Part shown: in pieces, positions 50,401 through 62,400 of the stretch | Layout: every line of letters starts with the position of its first letter | Numbering within the stretch: position 1 is the stretch's first letter | NCBI RefSeq assembly: GCF_001039355.2 | Contig: NW_019776024.1 | Location: forward strand, 474,440 to 538,439 | Direction: 5' to 3' | DNA length: 64,000 nt | Origin: Lingula anatina | Lineage: Eukaryota > Brachiopoda > Lingulata > Lingulida > Lingulidae | The notes under the pieces: model-generated | Database searches by the model: none | Told to the model about the DNA's origin: nothing | Seen by the model: only the letters and a program-made list of their open reading frames with translations | Program-made: the position numbers and the translations under genes

Positions 50401-53400
50401 ATATCAGAGCATTTATACAAGATGTGGTGAGTAGCATTAAATAACTGGAAAGATAAGAAGAAAATTAGAGGTTCTACAGAGAGAGAGAGAGATGCATATT
50501 TCTCGCCAGCATATATTTCCTGACTTGATATTCAAAATCCCAGCTACCAGCTCAATTAAAATTTATCTCTTGCATATTGACCTAAAAGGTTCATATCATT
50601 TTGTACCCACATTTCTATCTTGGCACAGAATGGCCAGGTATCTTACATACAATCTTTTTTTTTTTTTTGCCATCTTTGACTAATGTCTCAAGTAGACATC
50701 ACCTGATATTTAATTACTGTTATTACTCACTTTCATAAGAAAAGCATCAATCTTAAGACTGCCATAAACAAATATCATATATGAAATTAACAAATAAAAT
50801 TGTCCATATTTTTTTACAATCCCAAAACAAAACAGAACATTTGTATCATTAAACTTTTTTTTCAAAATCTGTTAAATTCCATACTGATAGGAGTTTAGAT
50901 AATCAGTTTTATTTATGTTTTCTTTTGCACTATTTTTTTTTCAATGATGCACCCACCTCCTGTCCTTAATAAATGAGTAGTAATGTCCAGCATTGGCTTG
51001 ACCACTGTGGACAATCACCCCAACCAGTTCGTAGTTGATTGCTTTTGTGGCCAAAGGAGAGGCTGGCAGCTCTATGGGTTGGTCACTATCCTCCCCAGGG
51101 ACCTCGGCCATCAGGTCCACCACTGACTCACGTTTGGACATTCCCTGTTCTGTGTAGGGTTCCATGTCTAACACCCAGGGAAACTACCAGCAAAAGAAAA
51201 ACTTAGTTTATCATTTTATTTATTAAATTAATTTGATGTATTTTCTTTTTAACCATAAGTGAGACTTTTTTTCTTTTTTTTACAAGCAGAGTGTGGTTTA
51301 CAAAGAGAACTTATTAATGAAGTAAGGTTTTAGGTGCCTAATAAAATGCTTATGTATTCTAATATACTTAAATGTGTGGAATGTTAGATATTTAATAAAT
51401 ATCATGACATGCAATGTAAATTGATAAAATACCATGCAGAAAAAGTCAGTGAAAATGAAAACTTTTGGACAAGTGGTTCAATGGCACTGATAAAGCCATT
51501 ACCTTAACACAGCACAATACTGATGCAAGTTGATAACAATCAGACAAAGAAAGTTGTGAAACACCACTGATGACTTAATGCAGCAGGCCCTCACCCTGCA
51601 GCTTTGATCAGGATGGGAGATAAGTCACCGCTATAAAACTCAGGTGTCTGATAATCATTAACCTTTTACTAGTGAGAGCCAGGTGTGTTGGATACACAGA
51701 CCCAACTAGGACACCTGACAGAGGATGGAATACTAGTATATAGAATACAGCATAGTACAACACAGCAAAGAGATAGACAATCAACTGTAAACTGAATCAA
51801 AAATAAGGTAAGAGAAAGATTTGTATTTTTCTGTTATCATTTTCTGATTATATTCTACATTTTTGGTTCAGATTGTGAAAATGGCTGTTTTTGGACTTCA
51901 GATATCAGATGGCAACAGTCATTACAGCAGAATAATATCCATTTTTTTAACAGATTAAGCTGCAGTATTTTGCTATTGTGCATTACTTGGTTAAGGGTAT
52001 ACTACCTGCATTAAAAAAAATCTCAAATTCACATTTTAAGTTTTCTTATCCTGCAAGTATACATATTTTTCCCAATTAAGAACTTCAATGAAACCCCTGA
52101 AATTTAAGTATCTGATGTTGATTTTTCCTTCTTAAATGTACAGGGAAAAGTAGTCTCAATGTCTGATCATAACTTTAGAACTAAATGATCTAATAACAAA
52201 TAGTATAAAACATTATATCCAAGTGCAGGTTGAGCATTAATATTTTTAGGATAATATGATTTTTTTTCTAAAATAAATTTTATTTGGCATAAAAAATGCA
52301 GACAGGGATTAATATAAATAAATACAAATATAAATAAAATGATTTTAAAGGATTCATTACTAAAAGTGAAATCATGTAAAAAGTTTAGATTCTTACATAA
52401 CTGTACCAAAACTGGCCATGGTCAAACTTTTAAAAAAATTTTCACAAGGGGCTTTAATTTTTGTAAAAAAAGGTTTTACTACTTTTATCAAAAAACAAGA
52501 TTAAAGTCAGTTTGAAACTTATAATTTTTTTTACCCAAAAAGATTTCTGTACATAAGAGGTGTTATTTCTATCTGTAAAAAACCTCAACTCAGCAGACTT
52601 GTTAATAACTTTCTCACAAGATATCTCCAAACTGATAATCAAATGGTACATATTATCAAGGAACTTGGGTAAAAATCAAAACTTCAGCACCACAAAAGTA
52701 ACTTTCATCAGGTATATCTTGGTATCATTGCAATGAAGCTTCTCTATCAGTGAGATCTCATCTGGACACTGATAATAAAAACAAAGACATCATCTGCATA
52801 AGAATTAGTTGTTTCCTCTGTTTAATGTCTCCTTTAATATCACGCTGGCTGACAGGAATCCTGTTGTCGAGTCTCAATCAGTTTATTTCTTGATTTCTTA
52901 TCTGTCAACAGGTTTTTTCTTCATTGTTTAGAATTTTGTGCAGAATAACTGAAACTGGTTGTCTACTGCTTCTATTTAAATGGATGGATATCTAAAGAAA
53001 ATACCTAGCATGTGCGCTTTTGAATTATGACCCAATCCCAAACAGTTTTCATTTTATTTTCGGTATATAACCTTAAAATGGCAGGGTTTTTGTTATAGTT
53101 TGCATGAAGACTCAGGAGTATAATACCCCTTGTTAATCATCTGTTAATCATCTGATGAGCAGACACTGTGAGTGTGAGCAGGCATTTCAGGCGTCAAATA
53201 TGAATGCAATCTCTTATGTCTGTGTGACCAAATCAATTTAAAACAGAAAGTTAAATCTGAATTATTTATAATTTTATTAACCTAACATTATTTTAACTGC
53301 CATAAGGTCAGGTCATCAGCAGTTACCCCTTACACAAGCTAGAGCCTCAAGCACTCATTTCCCTCTCTGATAGTACATCAAATCCTTCCAGGTCACTTTC

Positions 53401-56400
53401 TAAATACAGGCAGGGATGACACCAATTTCCCCCTATTTCACCCATGAATCTCCACTAAATCTTAAAAGAATTCCTTCCTCAACCTGACTCTTGTATGACT
53501 ATGATGAATAAGACAAATATCAGTAGACTTCATTTACATAATCACTTAAATGATAGGGGCTGCAATTTTGTCGTGATAAAATTTTCACAGTTAAGAATTA
53601 ATATTCATGCGGGGAAATTAGTAGGACTGGAGGCAGTGGAGAGGAACTAGAGATTCCTTGTAGAGATAAGATGATTGCCCACTCCTCTGATAAAGTCATC
53701 ATCAAGAGAGTTAGTCTGACTGCTGCCTGAATCACAATAGCTTAGTTCTCTCGTGGGTTACCTGTATGAGAGACAGTCTGTAAGACTTTATTTCTCAGTC
53801 ACAGAAGGGTTTGCAAGGTAGGTGTTTTAATTTAAAGTTAAGATATTACTAGTAGAAAAAGACTAAGTTCAAAAGAAGAGATGGAATAGGAGCAGACTGA
53901 AAACTGTGACAGGTGAGTGAGTCGAGACATCTGATTGGTACACTTGATATGGCAGTTGGTTCTTTTGAGATTTGTTAGAGCAGATTTTCTGATATTATGA
54001 ACTTGGTCAACTTTTGAACTTGAAAAAATGTTTTAACAATTTTACACTGACATGTAGAATGTGAACTAGGCCATTCACAATTTCTTTTTTTATTTGTCTT
54101 TATTTTTGAAATGTATAAATATTGATTGACTTTGCAAAGCTTGAGAGGGTTTAAACAAATGACTTTTCTCCCTTAAAGCTTTAATTGTTTCATGAAAAAG
54201 TTCAGCAGTGGGTTTCACTAAGAAAATTGCAAATTCATACTTAACAGCATAACTGATTACATCTCTATTGGGTGGGTGTAAGATGCCAGGATTATGGATG
54301 TAAAGGTCGACATCTTTTTTTTTTAAGTGTAAGTTTGTCTATGGATGATTATCAATTCACAATCTTTGGTACATGCCCAACGTGTTTAATACAACTTGTC
54401 TCTGATGAGAAAGATAAAGCTAGAATAAACCAAGAAAGGGAAATACTTTTTGTGCTTTCAAGCACTATATCAGGAATCTTTATACAATTTTTAAAATGAT
54501 TTCACATAAAATAGACAGCAGTCTATTCAGTACAGTTTGCAAAAATGGTTGTACACACATGCATGCACGCACACACACACACACACACACACTAGAAGAG
54601 TGAAGACCTCTGCCAGGACACCTCTATTCTAAATATCTGAGATTTAAAGTTAGGTCATCTTTGATCTATCCTGCAAATTCTGTATAAGTCCATTCTTCTT
54701 GTTCTTTTTTTAAAGTAAGGCCACTAATTAACATACCAACAAAAATAACTTACAGTTATAATTTCTAATATTATTAAAGCTTAGGAAAGCACTGAAGAAT
54801 TGAGTAAGATACTGTAGTAATAGACTTTTTTGCATTAAAACTTTGAAACCAAAAGCCACATATTTATTCAAGCGTTATATGCATTACAAATCTTTTTGTA
54901 ACATTGACAAAATCTATATTGTGATATTTTGCATTACTCTTCCCAAATCAACATCTTCCATCTTCTTTAATCATTTTGACTTGGCCCAGGTGTTTACTTG
55001 CATAGTGCCACACTAGTTAATTATCTAGTTATATATCTATATATAAATATATAATTTCAGAATACTCCTCACAGTAATTCAGAGAATGCAGAGTGCCATA
55101 CCTTCAGGCTGTGTGTTACACAGACTGATATTCTTTACCACACTAGTCTTGTCTGCCACCGGTCAGTTTGGAGGTCCAGTCCGACAACAACAGCCACCTC
55201 CTGGACCCCCTCCACTACAGCAATGTCCATTTGCCTCAGCCTGTGACTGCCGCGTGGGGCCTCCCAGCAACATGGGGCGTGTGTGGGAAGTGGTGTGCGG
55301 AGAAAGAAACATCGGACCGAACATTCCAGAGTTTACAGAGGACCCGGAGTTGATTCCAGACGCCAAGCAGGTGAACCTGACTTACAACAGTATAGCTGTG
55401 ATTCAGAACAATGCTTTCAGCAAACTGGTAAGCAACGGGGCAACATGGTTCCTCCAGGTATTTTTAGAATATAACCAAATTGATAAAATTGAAGATGATG
55501 CATTTGCTGGGGCAGAAAGTTCCATAACTGTACTTAGCTTAGCACATAACCGACTAACAACCATTCCTCCTGCCATCACTAAACTTAAAGGTTTGATCAC
55601 ACTTAACCTGCAAGATAATATGATTACTTCTGTCCCTGCTTTTTCATTCAGTGGCTTTGAAAGGTTGTCTTATCTATGGCTAGACAGAAATCAAATTAAT
55701 TCCCTTGCTGCCAATGCCTTCTCTGGTCTCACAGGTGAACAAGTCACTCTGGGTCAAAATCAACTGTCAGCTGATGGCATCAACCCTAGTGCCTTCACTG
55801 GTGCAGTCAGGGTCACTTTTCTTTCTTTTGGAGAAAACCAACTTAACACCATCCCAACACCCATTTTCAAAGATACTCCAGGATTAGTGTACCTTAACTT
55901 GTCTGGCAATGCCCTGGCTACTATCCCTCCTCAGTCTTTTCAACAGTTGGCTGCTCTGCAATACCTGTACCTATCTGATAACCAGTTGTCCTCCCTCAGC
56001 AAGGAGTCTTTCTTTGGTCCACAACAAACTCTAGGCTGGGTCACCCTCCAAGGTAACCAGTTGACTGAAATTCCCCAGGAAGCTCTGAGTTCCCTCCCAA
56101 ACTTAAAGACTATCACTCTAGACAACAACAAAATTACCAAGGTGGACTTTTCAACACCATTTGCAAGCAGAGGCCTTGAAGTGGTTTCACTGTCTGATAA
56201 TAATTTGCAAACAATCCCTGAAAATGCCTTCAATGGTCTACAGGGGGTACAAAATTTGATGTGGGTTTACTTGAATAATGCCAGCCTGACTAACATTCAT
56301 CCCAATGCATTTGGTCCTATCAAACCTTTGGTTGCTAGGCTCTACATTTCAGAGAATCAACTGACAGAAGCTGCCCTCCCAGCCTTCTTCAACTTTCCCA

Positions 56401-59400
56401 ACTTGGTCTTTATGGATATTGCAAATAACAGTATCAGTCAAATCCCACAGGGCACTTTCCAGAATATTAGAACTTTAGAATGGCTGTCCCTGGCTAACAA
56501 CAAGCTGTCTTCTCTATCCCCTGACGCATTTGTAGGTCTGGAACAGACTCTCCTTTTCCTTCATGTGAGTGGTAATCAACTGAGTACAATTGATGGTAGA
56601 ATGCTATGGAATTTCCGTAATTTGAGGGTGTTCAACTACAACAACAACCCCTTGGTATGTAATTGCTCCCTGCTGTGGATGAGAGAGGTACCTTTTGGAT
56701 CCGAGCCTGCTTTCTGTGCTGAGCCTGCTGATTATAGGGGTACAGCAGTGGTGGCTTTCCCAGCTGATTCAGCCAGCTGCCTCCAACAGCAGCAGCCCAC
56801 ACAACCAGTCCAGGGGGGTCTCCCTGTAGAGCAAGGTGATGGCAACCAGTTCCCCACTGGGCAACAACCCCCAGCGGAACAGCCACCCCCTCAGCAACAA
56901 CTCTGCCCCTTCCAAGAAAAATGTAACTGCGCCTATTTACAAGTGGGTCAAGGTTTCTGGTCTGTACAGTGTGTGAATGCTGAATTTGGTACCAATCAGG
57001 TTCCTCAGTTTAACCCTGTTGATATGCTGGGTAAAGAGGTGGTCCTGGATAACAATGGGATCGAGGTGGTTCAAGATGCTGCTTTTGTGAATCTTGCTGG
57101 AACAACAATTTTGTCTATCAGAGGAAATAATGTGAAGTCAGTTGGAGCAAAAGCCTTTGTTGGGTTAGAGCCTACCTTGCGGGTACTACACATAATGTAT
57201 GGTGGCCTAACAACTTTCCCTATGAATGCTATAAAAAATCTGACAGGTTTGGCTGATTTGAGTTTGGCTTATAACAATATCACATCTATACCTTCACTTG
57301 CTTTCCAAAATTTTCCAAATTTGATTTCTCTTGACCTTTCCTTTAATGACATAACAACTATTGATCAGTTTACCTTTACCCAATTTGGTGTCCCTGCCCC
57401 AGCTCCACAAAGAGGAGCACCCCCTCCAATTCCGAACGTGATCAGACTTTCTGGAAACAAAATTAAGACCATAAGTCCTGAGGCCTTCCAAAATGTAAAA
57501 TCCACACTCATTGAGGTCCACCTTGATTCCAACAATCTAACCCAAGTCCCCACGCAAGCCCTCCGTTATTTACCAGGTATGGTTCTACTAAACTTGGGTG
57601 GCAATGACATCACATCTATTCCCTCTGGTGCTTTCCAACCTCTTCAGAATCTGAGAACTCTTGTTTTAAGCGGGAATAACATTGCCAGAATTGATGCCCC
57701 TGATGCTTTCATGGGTCCCCACCTTGCTCTGTCTGAGCTCAGAATGGACAACATGGGGTTGACGTCCATCCCAGCCCAGGCACTCTCCACTCTGGCTTCC
57801 ATCAGAGCTCTTTCTATGGATAGAAATAAAATTGTAGAGGTTGCTTTCCCAGCTCGTATGGAGTCTCCAACTGTTCAGTTTCTGTCTCTTGCTTCCAATG
57901 AAATCTCCTCTATTCCAACCAATGCCTTCCAAGGTCTTGCTAATAATCAAGCCCCAATCGAGCTTGTTTTGACCAATAATAAAATTCAGAATATCGGTGC
58001 CGATGCTTTCCAGAGCATCCGTCTGCAGTTGGTGTCCTTGTCTCTTGCAGTCAATAAGTTGACAGATCAATCACTGGGTTCTTTGAATGGTTTAGAAAAT
58101 CTTATGGCTTTGGTGTTGACCAATAACAGTTTGACTGAAATTCCAGCTGATTCCTTTAAAACCAACAGCAAAATGAGAATCCTAAGACTGACTGGTAACA
58201 AACTCAGGTCTCTCCCTCCCCAGGCTTTTAATGGGCTCCAATTTTCTCTGGAAGAGCTGCACTTTGACTATAATGAACTGACCACTCTGGATTACTGCAC
58301 CTTCAAGTCCCTGCCTGAGCTTAAGGCAGTCTCTTACAATAACAACCCCTGGAAGTGTGACTGTGCCATGGCTTGGGTGAGGAACACCCGTTATCAAATC
58401 ACTGCCCCGGCCACTTGTCTCCAGCCGGTCAGCATGAGAACATCAACAATATGGGACTATCCTATTGACCAGTGTCCAGAGACCCTCCCTGATTGTGACA
58501 GCACTGATACAGTGGTCACGCCCACCTCCCCTCCTCAGCCCCAGTGTCCATTTACTGACCAATGTAACTGTCAGTTCCAGAATCCACTGTGGACTATTTT
58601 GTGTGTTGACAAACCTCTAGGAGAGACAGTGTTGCAATTTAATCAGGTAGACAATTATGGGAAAGTCTTGTATCTTATCAACAGTGGTACCACAACCCTC
58701 CAGAACAATGCCTTTGTCAGCCTTGTTGGAATGAGAGGTCTGTTAATTGATCGTAACAACATTAAGTCCATTGAAACCTATGCATTTAGAGGTTTGGAGC
58801 AGACTTTGGGAGATCTGAGAATAATGAATTCTAGTTTGGAAGAAATTCCTTTGAGGGCCATGGAAAATCTCACCTTGCTCTTCAACATTGATTTTAGATT
58901 CAACAAAATTGGTGCTATCCCTCCCTATGCCTTTGCACGTTTCCCCTTCCTGAGAACCCTAGATCTGACTGGCAACTCCATCCATGTTCTTGGGCCCCTT
59001 GCTTTTGCTAGGTTTGGTAACCCAGAGGGAATGGTCACCACTGAGATCAAGCTGATTGATAATCAAATGTACAAAATGGAAGAAAATGCATTCACAGAAG
59101 CCGTCAGTGGCTCTTTCACTCTAAATCTGGAAAGAAACAATTTCACAGACGTCCCTTCATCTGTTTTCAAGGACGCCCGAGGTCTTACCCTTTTGAATCT
59201 TGCTGGGAATCGTATCAAGGCAATTGGTCCTAGAGCATTTTTAAATCTTGTGAAATTAGATTCTCTTTTGCTGTCAGGGAATGGTATTGGTAGTATTGAT
59301 GATGAGGCATTCTTGGGCATTGATCACTCATTAAGAGTCCTTGTTATAGATGGTAATAACCTGGATAAAATGCCAACTAAGGCAATTGCTTCACTTCAGA

Positions 59401-62400
59401 ATATTCAGGCTTTAGACCTTCAAAACAACAGGATTACTGAAGTAGATTTCTCAGAACCTATGCTTGGCAACCTCCTAAGCTTTGTTGCACTGTCTCTAAA
59501 TCCTATCAGAAGTATTAATCAGAATGCTTTCATTGGTCTGTCAAATGTGCAATCTCAATTCCTGGAAATTCACTTAGCTAACAGTCAACTTTATCAAATC
59601 CATAGAGATGCCTTTGCTCCTATCAAAACTGTTCTCACAAAACTGAACCTGATAATGAACCAAATGACTGACAGCAGTCTTGGATTTTTGCATGATTTGC
59701 CAAAGCTATTCTCTCTCCATATGTCCAATAACTCCCTACATGACATCCCACCAGCAACATTTGCTGGAACACCCAACATAATGGAGCTTGTGCTGGAAAA
59801 CAATCACATTAAAGAGGTGACTCAGGGTACGCTGTATGGTCTTGGTGAGCCTCTGGGAGCACTTCTACTTGCTGGTAATGAGATAGAGTCCCTAGAACAG
59901 TGTGCGTTGGACCACCTGCCAAACCTTGCCACCCTAACCCTCCACAGTAATCCCTGGAAGTGTGACTGCAGTGTAGCCTGGATGAGAGTTCGTGGTTTTG
60001 AGCCTCTGCTGATTCCAGCGTTCTGTGCCACCCCAGCCCAATTTGAAAACACTACTCTTTTGACCTTCCCCATTAATAACTGTGGCCTGACTCAGCCCCT
60101 CCCAGCCTGCCCTGACATGACCTCCCCAGTGACCTCAGCTACCACCCCTGGGTATGTGGGACCCACCACCACCCTCCTCATCCCCCCTGGGGCCTGTTTT
60201 TACAACCCTGGCTGTGACTGCCCCACTCCTGAAGGCAGTGGTGCCTGGGCCATTACCTGTCCAATATCCAAAGACATGAGGGTGCCTCATTTCAACTTTG
60301 TAGATGAGAAGGTGAAATACATTCATCTTGAGTCATCAGAACTCAGTGAAATTCAAGACTTTGCCTTCACCAATACCCCCAATATTTTCCTCCTCAATGT
60401 TACTGGTGCTGATATTCATAACATAGGTAGATATGCTTTCTCTGGCATGGAGCAATCTCTTCAATGGCTGTACATTACAGAAAGTAGCTTAGAGGCTATC
60501 CCCATTGAACCCTTGGAAAACCTCACTTCTCTGACTTACATGATTTTGAAAAAGAACAAGATCAGCTACATCCCACCCAATGCATTCATACGTCTGGGCT
60601 CTCTCTCAGTCCTCGACTTGTCTGAAAACAAAATCACCACCATTGGGCCTTATGCCTTTTCTGGCTTTGGAAATATGGTGGTTAATCCAAACTATAACTT
60701 CCATGCCATCAACCTCACCAGTAACCTGATCAGCAGTTTTGATAAGACTTCACTGACCGATGTCCGAGGTAGCTCTCTGTGGCTTTATTTGGATCACAAT
60801 GAACTGTACACTTTCCCTACTCTGGCTCTCAGCATGCTTAAAAATAACATCAGTGGTCTATTCATGAATCATAACAAACTAACCTCAGTGCCAGCAGGTG
60901 CTGTCCAATCTCTCAGCAATCTCTACAGTCTTGGACTTACTGGAAACCAGATCAGTTCAGTTCACCCCGAGGCTCTTGCAGGACCCTCCTCTACACTATT
61001 TTATGTTGGTCTAGATCAGAATGAATTGACTGAAATGCCACTGGAATCTCTCCAATCTCTCTCTAATCTTGGCCAGTTCACTTTTGCTGATAACAAACTA
61101 ACATCTCCCAAGATCACCACCAAACTGAACTCTGATAAACTAACATCTATTGACTTGTCTGGTAATGACTTTGAGACTATCCCAGCAAATGCATTTGAAG
61201 GTTTAAATCCTAATGTACAAATGAAGGAACTCCGACTTTCAAATTCTAACATCAGAACTATTGAAGAAAATGCCTTCAGTCCTTTAGAAAGCAAAATTGA
61301 TGCAGTTTATCTAGATAGTAATAACCTGGATGAAAAATCCCTTGTTGCCATTGGTGCTTTAAGCAGTCTGAAAAAACTGAATCTCAGCGAGAACAACTTT
61401 GAAACCATCCCTGCTGGCAGTTTTGAGAACACCCCCATGCTGGACGAGCTTCTCCTCAGCAGCAACAACATAGAGTCTCTCCCTGTAGGAGCTCTGGAAG
61501 GACTGGAAGAGTCACTGACACACCTGGCCATTGATGGGAATAAAATGGGAACCTTAAGCGAGTGCATACTTAAAGATTTTGACATGGTCAGCTCAGAGGA
61601 AGCTGTTCTGACTGCCCATAACAACCCCTGGGTATGTGACTGTGACATGGCCTGGTTCAGAAGGTCAAAGTTCATCACTCCTGAGATGCCAGACTGCAGC
61701 CTGCCTGCAGTATACAGAGATAATACCATTGGTGATTTCCCTATTGATTCCTGCCCTAACACTCCCATAGACTGTACCAGTACAACCACCACCTCCACAA
61801 CAGCCTCTACTACAAAGTCCACAACAGAATCAAGTACAATGTCCACTACCACAGAGTCCACTACAGTGACCACAACAGAGGCCACTACTGTAACTACTGC
61901 CACCAAGTCCACAACACTTTCCAGTACAGTATCCAGCACAGAGGCCAAGACCAGTACAACCTCCAGTACTGCTACACAGACCAAATCAACCACAGCAAGT
62001 ACCAGCAGCAGCAACATGGCTGTCACTAAAGAACCAGCCACTACAACCTCTAGTACAACTTCAGAGAAGACAACCTCTAAAACCAGTGCTCCTCAGACTA
62101 CCACATCTTTGTCTGGGGAAGCTGGAAATATTGGCAAACAAGAAGGCAATGAAGGAGGACTCTCCCAAGATACATTACTCATCATCATTGCTGCATCAGT
62201 AGTGGTGGTTGTTCTTATTATCATTATTGTCATAGTTGTGGTTTGTGTGAAGAAGAAAAAGGAAGGTGCCCCCAAGCCAGAGGCCAGTAATGGACATACA
62301 AATGGTGGCTATGTCAATGGTAACGGACACACGGGAACAGAAATGGCAGATATGTAGACATAATGAACTTTTGTGAAACAAAACCCCCAAATGTGTAGAC

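Noticed and set aside
61307-62041. 244-codon minus-strand frame inside the LRR gene
   Set aside because: It is the antisense shadow of the Ser/Thr-rich stalk and LRRs (ACA/TCC codons read as Val/Leu/Ser).
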